A program made the translations under genes and the position numbers. From positions 14,115,161 through 14,179,160 of the forward strand of contig CM070517.1 of NCBI GenBank assembly GCA_036346375.1: 64,000 bases of DNA. The letters run 5' to 3'. The notes beneath the pieces were generated by a model, which did not search any database, was not told where the DNA came from, and saw only the letters and a list, made by a program, of their open reading frames with translations. The DNA comes from Guadua angustifolia (Eukaryota > Streptophyta > Magnoliopsida > Poales > Poaceae). Positions 1-10,780 of the stretch are shown here, piece by piece. Each line of letters begins with the position of its first letter. Positions within the stretch are counted from its first letter, which is position 1.

Positions 1-492
1 TTCCTTGTTGCCGATGAATTCATCCTCGAGGGCGAGCCACACGGCGCGGCTGGTGGCGTTGGGAGTCATCACAATCTCAAAGAGGCTGGTGGAGATGGTG
101 CCATACAACCAGGAGATGACGACGTAGTCCGTGCGGTGCCAAGCCGTGACATCAGGAAAAACGACGTTGGAGAGGACATGGTCCGTCAAGGCGTACTTCC
201 CAAGCGTGATGAGATGGAGACCGTGCCACTTGGAGTAGCATGGAGAGGCGGTGTCGAGGACGATGGGGATGAGCGAACGAATGTTGAGGACGGAGATAGC
301 CTGCGCGTGAAGGTTGGCGACGACCAGCGCATCGGCTGCAGCGGCGGCGGCAGCATCGCGGTCCTCGACAGCAGCACGCCACGCTGCGTCCTCCTGTGAA
401 CGCAAGCGCGCGGCCTCCTCTTGACGTAGACATGCGTCATCCTCCTCTTGACGCTTGTGCGCGGCCGCAGCCTCGCCGTGAGAGTGCGTCAT
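1..492 (-). CDS. Copia gag (UBN2-type), open to window edge, partial
   Basis: This is the N-terminal part of a Ty1/copia Gag, the capsid-forming protein of the retrotransposon. From an ATG at 492-490 the minus strand stays open for 164 codons to the window edge. An alanine/glutamate-rich start (about residues 1-60) is followed by the gag core: VLDTASPCYSKWHGL, LGKYALTDHVL, SWLYGTIS, SRAVWLALEDEFIGNKE. The same order of motifs occurs in the gag of the copia element at 34.2-34.8 kb, so this is a related but different family. A primer-binding site (541-556) and LTR (557-720) lie just upstream, as expected for an element reading leftward out of the window. No stop or frameshift is visible in this part; whether the rest is intact cannot be seen. 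Confidence 0.82.
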   Translation of the reverse strand, partial: MTHSHGEAAAAHKRQEEDDACLRQEEAARLRSQEDAAWRAAVEDRDAAAAAAADALVVANLHAQAISVLNIRSLIPIVLDTASPCYSKWHGLHLITLGKYALTDHVLSNVVFPDVTAWHRTDYVVISWLYGTISTSLFEIVMTPNATSRAVWLALEDEFIGNKE

Positions 493-540
493 CAGAGATG
501 AGATGAGATGTGGAAGCGGTAGAGGGAGGTCACAGGAGCG

Positions 541-556
541 ACCGTCGCTGATACCA
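541..556 (-). other. Primer-binding site of the copia element at the left edge
   Basis: On the minus strand TGGTATCAGCGACGGT directly follows the LTR end. TGGTATCA is complementary to the 3' end of initiator tRNA-Met, the usual plant copia primer. Confidence 0.75.
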
Positions 557-720
557 TGTAAGCGGAATAAACTCACGCAGCATTAGATTGATAACCAAAG
601 GGAATAAATATACAAGAGAGAGGCTAAACCTTCCATATCCTAGCCATCAGTTTATAGAAACAGAACCAGGAGGATAGGAAGGAAACCAATCAAAATAATC
701 AATCTAAATATATGCTAACA
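557..720 (-). mobile_element. 5' LTR of the left-edge copia element (164 bp)
   Basis: On the plus strand it starts TGTAAGCGG beside the primer-binding site and runs to TATGCTAACA, so on the minus strand it has the form TG...CA (TGTTAGCAT...CCGCTTACA). The partner LTR lies outside the window. The end at 720 is inferred from the TG/CA rule and from the similar CTAACA end of the copia LTR at 30.2 kb. Confidence 0.6.
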
Positions 721-1067
721 CTAACTACAAAAAGTGGGAACAGTGGATATGGGTAAGCACAACAGCAAGTGGCAAGCAACCAAGTTAGCAAGGTGACAAT
801 AAGTAAGCAGGCACTATGAGATATCGAAGAGGATGTATATGTGTAGGCACGGCAAGATGTAAGGAAGGCACAAGCCAGCTGTGGAAGTCCGGTAGGTGTG
901 GGCAAGTGATGTTAGATGTGGATGTTGCATGCTGGCGCAATGGTGGCTCTAGAGAGTGAGGCATGGTTGTGGTGGCAAGTGGTAGTTGTGCAAGCAGCAA
1001 TGTTGTCAGACGAGGTTGTGCAGCATGGCAAGGAGGTAGGGCCACTTTTCTTGATTTTACCATCGGA
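721..1067. other. Unassigned intergenic stretch
   Basis: No gene or repeat was recognised. It is GT-rich on the plus strand with short open frames on the minus strand that match no family I know. Confidence 0.4.
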
Positions 1068-1990
1068 CTTTCTTTGAAAAGTTTGGTTCTAAAACCTGCT
1101 TGAATTTTATCTCGATTTTTTTTGCAATTGGCTGTTGAAATCTATTCACAAACTTGATTGCGTTGAAACACACTTTTGAAATTTCAAGTTTCTGGTTTGA
1201 AACTTTATGAAAACTCATGTTCCAGTTTTGAAACTTCATAAAACTTTATAAAACTTCATGTTCCAATTTTGAAATATTATGAAACTTCAAGTTCCAGTTT
1301 TAAACTTCATAAAACTTTATGAACATCAAATTCCAGTTTTGATACTTTATAGGATTTTAAGTTCTAGTTTTGAAACTTCATGAACATCAAGTTCTAGATT
1401 TGAAACTTTATAAAACTTCAAGTTATAGTTTAGAAATATCATGAAACCTTTATGTTCCATTTTTTGAAACTTTATGAAACTTCAAGGTCCAATTTTGAAA
1501 CTTCATGAAACTATGTAAAGCTTCAGGTTCCAATTTTGAAATATAATGAAGCTTCAAGTTCCAATTTCGAAACTTAACAAAACTATAAGTTCTAGTTTTG
1601 AAACATCACGAAACTTTGTATTCCATTTGAAACTTTATGACACTTCAAATTCTGGTTTTGAAACTTTATGAAACTTCAAGTTCTAGTTTTGAAACTTAAC
1701 AAAATTTCAAATTCTAGTTTCAATACATCATGAACTTTATGTTCCATTTGAAACTTTAGGAAAATTCAAGTTTCGATTTTGAAACTTCATAAAATTTTAT
1801 GAACCTTTGTGCTCCAATTTTGAAACTTCATGAACTACATGCTACAGTGAACTTCTTTCAATTTTAAAGTTTGAAAGTTAAAATTTTTTGAATCAACATG
1901 TTTTAGTTTTTGTCCTGATGACTCATAAAACATCAAGTTTAAGTTTTGACTTTCAAACTTCGTGAATCTTTTGAATATGCAAGTTTTAAA
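1068..1990. repeat. Degenerate AT-rich tandem repeat, about 25-45 bp units
   Basis: Variants of TTGAAACTTCATGAAACTT and TTCAAGTTCCAGTTTTG alternate more than twenty times. Each unit has a 'gaaact-t(c/t)at-gaaact' block and an 'a(a)gttc(c/t)a-gtttt' block, with variable spacing and many substitutions. No unit is identical to its neighbour, so the array is old. The flanks share a TTTTACCAT(C/A)GGA-like word (about 1056 and 1993), which may mark the edges of a larger repeated unit. No coding frame persists. Confidence 0.75.
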
Positions 1991-2691
1991 GGTTTTACCA
2001 TAGGATTTTAGTGATGAGGTTATGCGCATGCTTCTTGCGTGCGGAGGAGGATGGCTAGGAGTTGTCACCCTTGCTCCCATGTGCACGACAGAGAATGGCG
2101 ATGAGGTTTCATGCACAGTGGCCAGCGGCAAGGCCTTGCGAGCAGAGAAGACAGGCAATAGGTGAACATGCGAATGACAGCATGCAATGAAGGACAACGG
2201 GGGAAGGTGTCACTTGTGCTCTACACACATGTGGACAACATCATCGAGATCGTCAAAAGGAGTAGTGGTACGAAGCGGTCACACCAAAACAAAAGATAGA
2301 GCGAAAGGTGCCACATTGTAGTCAATTGATCACATGGGATATATCGGTTAGAACCTATCCCATTGGGAGCTCTCCCAACGGTGTAGCGTGGGCTAGTAGC
2401 TCTCACAATGTTTCTATCTGTCAATCACATGGCTAAAAAAGACATGGAGTAAGGCCCGAGGTGCAACCAATAAACCAGAGTGACACGATTACACCCTGTT
2501 TGAGAGGCAGGATTCGAACATGAGTTTCATAGAAAACCATATGTTAAATAAGAGTGGATTTTTCCTTTCCTATGACATTTCTATGAAATTCTCGTATATT
2601 CTAAGTAGACCTTAATTTGAATTTTTAGAGTATAAGTTTAAGAACCGATGTGGCTTGCTTAGCAATGAAATTTTAAGAGGAGAACTTGACA
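1991..2691. other. Unassigned intergenic stretch
   Basis: No gene is supported. The two minus-strand open frames here are short, lack recognisable motifs and overlap the repeat border. Confidence 0.4.
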
Positions 2692-3177
2692 TGATATGGA
2701 TAAGCATACATCCAATACTTTCTAGTTTAATATCTTAATTAACTAGAAAGAATTATTAAGCCACATCAAATATCAACAGGTAAATTTGTTGCTTAAGCAA
2801 TTAATTTTCTTTATTATATAAGAATACTTTACTATCTAATAGCAAGTCATTGCTTGTTGTTAGGCACAAAGAAGGACCAATATCAAATGGAGTCATTGCG
2901 TTGATGAACCATGGTGGAACCCAATGGGAGGTGAGAGAGGATGGGGGCCAGGTGGGAGATTAAGAAGGCAAGGATGACCACATAGGCCACCCCATGCAGC
3001 CAGGGCAGTAAGCCTATGGCCAACTAAGGGGAATGCAGCCTATGCGCCCATGAGGCCCACTTCATGCAATTGCTTAAATAACAAATTCACCTGTTGATAT
3101 TTGATATGGCTTAGTAATTTTTTCCAGTTAATTAAGATATTAAACTAGAAAATATTGGGCATATGCTTATCCATATC
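2692..3177. repeat. Head-to-head LTR ends forming an inverted repeat
   Basis: About 2692-2805 is the reverse complement of about 3064-3177. Both are the outer end of the LTR seen whole at 18018-19142 (TGATATGGATAAGC-like terminus, then the 'taatatcttaatt' block). The spacer continues LTR sequence, in the orientation of the left arm. The right arm ends at 3177, followed by CCTTCCCTTCTTC, which read on the minus strand is a polypurine tract next to a 3' LTR. The left arm is an inverted LTR fragment joined to it by rearrangement. Confidence 0.6.
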
Positions 3178-4009
3178 ATCCTTCCCTTCTTCAAGAAAAG
3201 CCATCCTCGGCTTTAGCCTCAATTTTTGATAATCTAAAAATATACTAAACAAAGAGGATAATGTGTATGCATGGTATATGTATTCATTATTTGTCTTGGT
3301 ATTCCCTTTTAGCATATGATGATATCTAACACAACAATATCTATTGGATGCATGTAGTAAATCAAAAATTGTAAACATAGGAAACAACATATATACATGA
3401 TATATAACTATCATCAATTATCTTATTGTTCTCCATTTTCCTCATAATTTATGTAATTAAACTCCCATGAGATGTATATAATGTGTGTGAAGAATTAACA
3501 CATGTATATTTCAATTTATATTAGCACATGTATATTTGAATTTATCCACATCATTCATCATCGACTTTTGAAAACTAGTGGGCAAATGATTATCATGTAG
3601 TTTTAAAGGTTGTGACAAATAGCTCAATTCAATCATATATGCACATGTCATGTTCATAACAACAAACTGAAGTACCGGGGGCAAAAAGATTTATAGATGC
3701 CATCCATGCTTCAATTGCGCTACTCTGATTATGTACATGTGATTGCATAAGCAAAGATGAAGAAGTAGGCAACATAGATCCTTCTGACGAACAAGCACTA
3801 CCATTTGAAGTCATCTCAAAGTGTCCATGACATGGCTTAAAAGATAGTTCATTCACAACATGTAACTTTAATTTAGCAATGTTATTACAAGTAATACATA
3901 TTTGATAAACATGAAATTTGTTGTCTACACCATAATCTCCAATCAAATTTAATTTATAAGTATAGGCAAAATAGTGATTTTAGACATGTAATATTAGAGA
4001 TCTTATCAA

Positions 4010-4579
4010 TCACATTAGATAGATCTTTTGGTTCATCAAACATGATATAACACAAAAAAAATCATCATGGAATATTCTACTACGAATTTCCTTATGAATA
4101 ATCAATTCCACATTATGTAAATTAAGCATATTAAATTCAGAACAGGGAATAACGAAAGAAATGCAAGAGCTCCCACTATTACTCACATTTTCATGATGTT
4201 CTATTAATTCTACACTTTTGTTGTTACATTTAACGTTCTCCTCAGTTGATGTCGTTATTGTAGGCAAAGTTTCTTCATGATCAAACAATGGGACAACAAG
4301 TATTCTAACTCCAACCTTAGTTATCTCCTTAGCTTTTACGTCTAGTGGTGCGAGTTGTTTAGCATGCAGATCCTCATTTTCAATGTTAACCAACACAATA
4401 TCAGAAACGACACTAGAAATAGAGAGTAAATTTTTAGTTTTAGAAATAATTTCACATGCCCTATCATGTAATTCTTTCATTTCTTTTGGTATAACTCTCA
4501 CACTCTTGGATTGGATGCTCTCAACCTCATGTGTGGTGAAATCACACAACTCACTCTGTTTACCACTATCACTCAACAT
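4010..4579 (-). pseudogene. ORF of 189 codons inside the gypsy remnant, function unknown
   Basis: This is the longest open frame of the remnant, downstream of the broken gag core on the minus strand. The protein is hydrophilic, rich in Glu, Ser and Val, and contains no zinc knuckle, protease or polymerase motif. Its place fits the variable region after the gag core of some grass gypsy elements. I do not recognise a domain and do not infer a function. It could be an accidental open frame. Confidence 0.35.
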
Positions 4580-4669
4580 GGCTATTTGTCTCTCATGAAT
4601 TAGAGCCCTAAGATTAAACCTAGGTATACGATACTCTTTAAGTTCTCTTTCCTCATCAGTAGCACAATA

Positions 4670-5110
4670 TATAAGATCAAATTTGCTACTAAAATAATTA
4701 TGCTAAAGTGTAGCAACAATATTTAAATTCAAACTTGTTTTGAAGTTTTCCTTCTCTTTTAATACACTAGTGATTCCGGCATGTCGCTTTGCACATTTCA
4801 ACCTAGCATAATAATCTTAGATATGTTTGCACCTTTGTGTAATGCTCTCCAAGTGATGAAATAGCTCTTTCTTATAATACCATGACACAACCTCTCTTCT
4901 CATGATCTTCTTTAAATTCGACCAAGATGTAATGTGATTTTTCCCAAAAAAAACTATCGCCACCAACTATAAGCATAGTCCTCAAATTGAACAGTGGCAC
5001 ACATAACCTCTTTGGCTTCAGAAAGGTTCTAAAATTTGAATAAACTTTCTATTTGTTCTTCCCAAGTGAGATACTCCTCTGGATCATTACTTTCATAAAA
5101 TAAAAGTTCC
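4670..5110 (-). pseudogene. Gypsy gag core (Retrotrans_gag type), broken
   Basis: Reading leftward from about 5085 gives DPEEYLTWEEQIESLFKF, an in-frame stop, then NLSEAKEVMCATVQFEDYA and YSWW at about 4960. The 'W-E--(I/V)E-LF' and '(A/Y)--WW' spacing is that of the gypsy retrotransposon gag family. At least one internal stop and later frame loss make it non-functional. It establishes the orientation and superfamily of the element. Confidence 0.68.
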
Positions 5111-5702
5111 CTATACTCATAACTTGTTATGATTAGTAGCAAGCAAAAACAACATGTATATGTGGAATATTTGTGGAATCACTCATCCTTACCTTCTGCT
5201 TACCAACTGAAGTTCTTATGACCCCTATTTTGGATTGAAGAGTTGTATATTCTTCAGTGACTAAATAGGACAAAGGTGATTACTCATTCAAATTCATAAT
5301 CAAGGTGCTGCACATGACAATGGCTAATATGTGGAGCTTGAAGGGTTAGTGTATATCATATGCAATCTAAAAATTCTAGTTATTGTAATGATAAGTAATA
5401 ACTCAAACTAGAATTCGCAAGCCCTAGTGCCGATCACAAGGATATAAGCGAATTTCAAGGCAACACATGTGCAAAGATGATGTAACTTAATGCAACCACT
5501 AGAATGAGCTAAATAAGAATAATTTCAGTACCAAAACTCATGTTGCATAAGTTATAGAGAGACACTAGCTAATTGATTCAAAAATGTAAAAGGGCACAAG
5601 ATTGCTTACTAACTAATACAACTGCATAATCTGGAAGTCATGAACACAAATTAGGGTTTTGCTCAATGTAGTGTTGCTGGCCACTATTCTCTTTTCTATT
5701 CT

Positions 5703-5729
5703 CTTTCTTTCTTTCTTTCTTTCTTTCTT
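5703..5729. repeat. (CTTT)n microsatellite
   Basis: Six to seven uninterrupted copies of CTTT lie in a T/C-rich stretch inside the gypsy remnant, with another short TTTC run about 15 bp downstream. Confidence 0.9.
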
Positions 5730-6790
5730 GGCCTTTTGGCTCTTTCTTTCTCTTTTTGTCATTTTGGTGACTTTCGGCCAACATTAGTATGAGAAAAGTT
5801 TTGGAATCTCCAAATTAATGTTACAAGATAGTATGATGATATGATAATTTAAGATTATGCAATATATCAATATGAACAGCCTTAAGTAATATCAAATAGC
5901 TAGTCTCAATTGGGATAAAAGTATTCACAAAGAATGAATTGATTCCCAAAGGTATGTGTAATAATTTTTTTTTTATTTTATGGTTTGTCAATGCTACTAG
6001 ACTTAACCAACTCAAAGGAACAAGCTAGAACACAAATTGATGTAAGAAATCCTAATTCGGCCAAAACATTGCAACAAACTTGTCACCATAATTAAAGTGT
6101 GAAAATAACTTAATATAGTTTGCTCACATTGTAATGAATTGAAGTTGATGTTCTAAGCTTTAAAACAAGTACACAAACATACCATTTAGAGATTGTATAT
6201 AGAAGTTATAGCCAAAATACCGAAGTGCAAATATTTGACCTGAATTTAGTCGATCTGACCAAATCTGAATCCGAATGAAATTCGGTTTGAAAGAGCCTGA
6301 ATCGCAAAGAACACACAAAACAGTTTTTGCAGAGGACTCTTTAAGGATCATGAAAATACAAAAACTTTCCAATTGGATTTTGTATGTGAGAATTATGATC
6401 GAAATACCAAATCAATCTGGATTGGATCTATAACTTGTTTCACCAATTTGACGGCTAGATTAAATTGATCCAGAGGCGGCATTAGATTATGTGCCCAACT
6501 AGGCTTCTATAGAGCTTGTTCTAAGGTTTTAATAAAGCACAAGCACACTAGAATCTGATCTTGTATGCGAAAGTTATGTATAAAATAAGGTACTAGACAG
6601 ATTGAGACAAAACCTACATGAAGGAAAAGCGATCAACAACTAAATCAAGGACTAATGGATCAAAACCTAACAACACTCACTAAAATACCATATTGAATTT
6701 AAAGGTTCAATTTTTGTGGAGTAATTTTTAATTTAGGATAGAAAACAAAAACTTATCAAAGGGTAAATAATCCTATTGTGTCAACTCAAC

Positions 6791-6803
6791 GCTTTGATAC
6801 CAA
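6791..6803 (-). other. Primer-binding site of the decayed gypsy element
   Basis: The minus strand reads TTGGTATCAAAGC two bases after the LTR end TATCA. This is complementary to the initiator tRNA-Met 3' end with one common variant base. Confidence 0.65.
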
Positions 6804-6805
6804 TG

Positions 6806-7309
6806 TGATACGGGATGCCTGATCTTCATGAAGTAGGATCAATGATAACTTTGGATCTATGAACATGATGGCACCAACCACTGTCTCGATGCAACAACTT
6901 GCAACAAATGAATTTGCCCAAGAACATGCTCGTGATCCACGTCTACTCAACCACGTAAGAAGTAGATGCACAGTTCATGTAATCACACGAATAAATCACA
7001 AGAACAACAGAGGTATTCTCAATAAAATCACCTAATTATCAAAAGACAGTGTATAACATAAACCCGAGAATAACCAATATTATCTATCTTAAAAATAATG
7101 TGGTCTGAGTTTACAATAGTGAACAATATAAATATATAAGAGACATTAAGGGGGTGGCCTGCATCCCCTCTCACCTTCGTCAATGTAATTTGGCTCCATT
7201 TGATATTTGACCATTCTTTGTACCTAACAACAATTACCTGCTATTAGGTAGTAAACTATTCTTATACAATAAAAAATTACTTAAGTAACAAATTTACCCG
7301 GTCCATGCC
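6806..7309 (-). mobile_element. Truncated 5' LTR of the decayed gypsy element
   Basis: The plus strand starts TGATACGGGATGCC, matching the LTR copy at 18018. It follows that copy for about 340 bp, skips about 570 bp of its middle, then resumes at TTCGTCAATGTAATTTGGC. It stops within ACAAATTTACCC at 7309, short of the true LTR end, where a different repeat begins. Confidence 0.65.
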
Positions 7310-7521
7310 GTTGCCTGCCATATTCATCACTACTGTTTCACACTCCGGCTCCTTGTCTTCTTGACTTGCAACTACCTCCTGGCCTCGATCATCTTCTGGC
7401 GTTCCTTGATTGTTCTAGACCTCAGCTCTTCTAGCCTAGTCCCTATCTCGCCTTCACCTCACCATGACTTAGCATTGAAGTCCTGCAACCATCATAGACA
7501 AGAAACACATCACATAGCACT
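7310..7521. repeat. Left half of an LTR-like repeat split by the LARD element
   Basis: The 3' part (CACCATGACTTAGCAT, CCTGCAACCATCATAGACAA) closely resembles about 43570-43740. The homology resumes after the 10-kb insertion, at 17524-18017. This is therefore the disrupted copy of the repeat seen less interrupted at 43.1-44.06 kb. Confidence 0.5.
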
Positions 7522-10500
7522 TGTAATAGTGCGGAACCTCACTCCAAATTTCGGGCCTTCCATCAGGTGAGCTTGGGCCTGTCCGACTGGTAATTTTAGG
7601 GGTGGCTGGCCTATTTGAGAGTGTAGGGTTAAGGGTTTTGGGTGGGAGGGGTTTTTCTGGAATTTCCCCTCCACACCTCATCTCATTTCCTTGTGTGTGT
7701 GGCTGAGAAAAATCGGAGTGGGCAGTTCTTTTTCCCCAAAGCCTGCGCCCTCCTCCGTGGCTCAGCCGAAGCATCAGCCTGCGCCTCCTCTCTGGCTTCA
7801 CTCCTCCCTGGCGATTCCTGCTGGCCGACTGCTCCCCTGGCGACTTCCTCCCCAGGCGCACCTCTCCTCTGGTGCCTCCTCCCTCTACGGCCGGTCTCCT
7901 GGCGCCCAGCTCCCTTCACCCGCCGGCGCCTCTCCTCCCTCCAGCCGCGCCGCCCAGCTGGCTCCTCCCCTCCGGCGCCCCTCTGCTCCTTTCCCTGCCA
8001 TGTAGCAATGGCAGAAGAATGGCATGACGGCAGAGTTGGCAAGCAAGGCAAGAAGAAGGCCGGTCTGTGACCAATGTTGACAGTCGGCTCCTCTTGGCGT
8101 ACCTCCCCTCTTGAGCAAAGCGGCGGCGTCAAAGAAGCGGACACTCGGTGGCGGCACCACCAGCTGACCATGCCCTCCCTCTTGCTTTCTTGTGGTGAGA
8201 ATTCAATCAATCAATTGAGGGTTGGTTCTTGTGCATGCCATGTGTTTGATGAAATGCCTAGGAGCTTTTATGTTGTGTATTGCAGTGATTTAAGTGTGCA
8301 AGGTTGAGAAATAGGCTTGGAAATGCAAGAATCGATGCATTGCCAAATTTTGTGTGTATGAATAAGCATGTCTGTGTAGGATTGTTATTCTAGAATTTAT
8401 GCGTGTATTAGTGTATGATATCTCTTAAGGAAATTTTCTTATGGTGCAGCATTTTATTTCTCATGCATTATTCAAATGTGTTAGCATTCTGCTTAGTCAA
8501 TGATTATGGGTGATAGCTTGTATCTTTTGTGAACTGTGATGAGTGGTTGGTGATGCCTATTGCTTCAATTCCTATTAGTTGTGAATGCAACCTAATGACT
8601 GCTTGCCTTGCATGTAATGGAGATTAGAAATTGTAGTGTACTGCTGTTAGTTGAAAAAGGGGGCATTTGCAAATCTGTGTTCTGTGCTCTTATGGGATTG
8701 AGAAAGTTAAGGTTCGGAAAAGAGGCTCTTAGTGCGTGGTGGTTATTAGTAACGGAGGTATATTAGAAGTTGTGGTTCATGTTCAGAATAGAAATGTGCT
8801 TAATCTTCGCCTTAATCCTTTTGAATCTTCATATTTATAAGGCTACTTGTGGCAAGTAAAGGGGTGATGGCAAACTTGACAGAAAACCTAATGGTTTGGT
8901 TTAGTAGTAATTATTCCCAAGTTCAAATCCAACCATGTCTTTTTAGTTCTGTTCAGGCATTGTGTGGCTATTAGAATATCATTTTGGAATGATTCTATTT
9001 TAATTGATGGCTTGAAGTGTATGCTTCTTTAATTTCCGTTAAGTTGTGATTGTGACAATCGTACCTTGCCCTATCTTGGGTTGCTGTTCTCTAGGGTTGG
9101 TGGTTGCTAGCGCTGCAATGGGCCGTCAGTTCCTCGCCGAGGTTAAGGCAAGTGCAACCCCTAGAGCGTTGTTTGGATGTTAAATGCTTTGTTTGCGATA
9201 AGATTATGAAAATTCTAATGATGTGATTATGTTTACTAGCATGTCTAGAAGTTGTTTTTAGTATGGTGATGAGGATGGATGAATGTTAGCAAATTGGTAA
9301 GTAAGTTATTCAATTCCCATTTATTGCATTGCATTACGAAGTTGTACGAATGAGTATGGTTATGTTGATGCAAGTGTAGGGACAAGCTTGCACTATAATC
9401 ACCTAGTTGTTCATATCTGTAAATTTAATCTACTTTATAAAAATTATGTGATGCCTTTCCCTGAATTTTATTCATGACTTTATTTACTCTTGAATGAATT
9501 ACACTGGGGAAATAGCAAGTTATTTGGTACTTCCATATTGGTTATGGCTATGTGTGGTGAAAATGAATGAGGGATGAAATGCATTCACGTCAATTGCATA
9601 ATTGCATTCATGATGGACGAGGCGTCCCATGTTGATCTTGAACCTCGGTGCTCACCCGTAGTGAGCACAAAAGTCCTACCTCGTAGTCCCATTCATCGAT
9701 GGTGAATGGGAGCGAGTCAGTAAGAGTAGGCCCCGCCACGGGATTGTTGGGATTGAGGGTGCACACCGACGGGTGTGCACTCAGCTATACCGGTATACGC
9801 TATGACAATGTGCATTATGAGCATGCATGGTGCATTCATTTTATGATTCATGAGAAAAAGGATGAGAGCATAAAAGCATTGCATTGTGTGTTGCAATTAG
9901 TAAATGTTAATTGATGAGAATGGAAATGACAGGTTGAGTATTGAGTCGTGGACTCATCCTGAAATGATTGTTGAGGCATGAGTAAGGTTTATTTATGTTT
10001 CCGAGTTGGATGTGGTAAGTAGGGTTAGTTTACATTTCTTTAATTGGATAATTTCAATTAAGTAATGGTTATAGCAAATGGTGAAGTAGTCGTGTTCTTA
10101 CGTTTTGAAGTTATATGAATTCAAATTGCTCCTTTATTTAAGGATGTCAAGTAAAGAAACTATTCTTGTATGTCTTGAAGTCGTTGTATTCTAATCAATT
10201 CATTACTTTTCTTACTTGATTGCACTTTCTTTGAGTCTTGGACTCACGCTTGTTTGCTTCTGTTTTTTAGGTTCTTTGAAGTCGGCTCACGGGATGGGAG
10301 TAGAGCACATGCGACTTGGTCACCATCAAACTATTTAAATCGATTTGTAAAGCCTAGTGATATTGATTGAGGTTGTAATATGTTGTTCGTTGTGGAGTAG
10401 TTATTAATTTCTATTGGATGTGAAATCGGTTAACTAAGGACTTGCTAGAATGATATCATATACCGCAATGTTTTCATCTGTGAGTGGATGTCCTAGTTTC

Positions 10501-10760
10501 TAGGGAGGTCATGCCGAAATTTTGTAAATTTCGGTGACTTAGCTTTAAATTGGTTTTAGAGTTTAGTGGTTGATTGCAGTCAAGTTCATAGCGGTGTTAG
10601 GTTTTTATGTCTTCTTCGGTAATTCTCGGTTTAATTGATCTCGTTGTGGAGAATTATTGTGGGTTGGTAACCCTCTGGACATGTGTGGGTCCGAGGGGTG
10701 TCGCTAGTGAAGCGGGGTTTTGGGTAGCATCCGTGGTGCGTTTGGTGCCGGGGTGTTACA
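7522..10760 (+). repeat. 5' LTR of the LARD-like element (3239 bp)
   Basis: It runs TGTAATAGTG...GGTGTTACA. About 7740-8160 is very GC-rich and holds overlapping open frames on both strands; the rest is AT-rich. It is collinear with the 3' LTR. Differences concentrate in the GC-rich block, where short insertions and substitutions change every open frame, so I do not call those frames genes. Confidence 0.85.
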
Positions 10761-10762
10761 GT

Positions 10763-10780
10763 TGGTATCAGAGCGGGCTT
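10763..10780 (+). other. Primer-binding site of the LARD-like element
   Basis: TGGTATCAGAGCGGGCTT starts two bases after the LTR end. It is the standard initiator tRNA-Met complement of plant LTR retrotransposons. Confidence 0.9.

Larger units (their letters stand above)
3178..6803 (-). mobile_element. Decayed gypsy-type retrotransposon interior
   Basis: On the minus strand this runs from a primer-binding site (6803-6791) through a broken gag to a polypurine tract at about 3190-3178, flanked by LTR ends of one family. The interior is only 3.6 kb. I recognise gag sequence but no reverse transcriptase, RNase H or integrase, so pol has been deleted or the copy was non-autonomous. The sequence is AT-rich with many stops, consistent with an old insertion. 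Confidence 0.65.

Noticed and set aside
7642..8210. Several overlapping open frames over 100 codons in the GC-rich block of the 5' LARD LTR
   Set aside because: They are open in several frames on both strands, change frame and length in the other LTR and have no domain. Base composition explains them.
10763..10780. TGGTATCAGAGC-type words as tRNA gene remnants
   Set aside because: They are primer-binding sites placed beside LTR ends. No cloverleaf or tRNA body is present.
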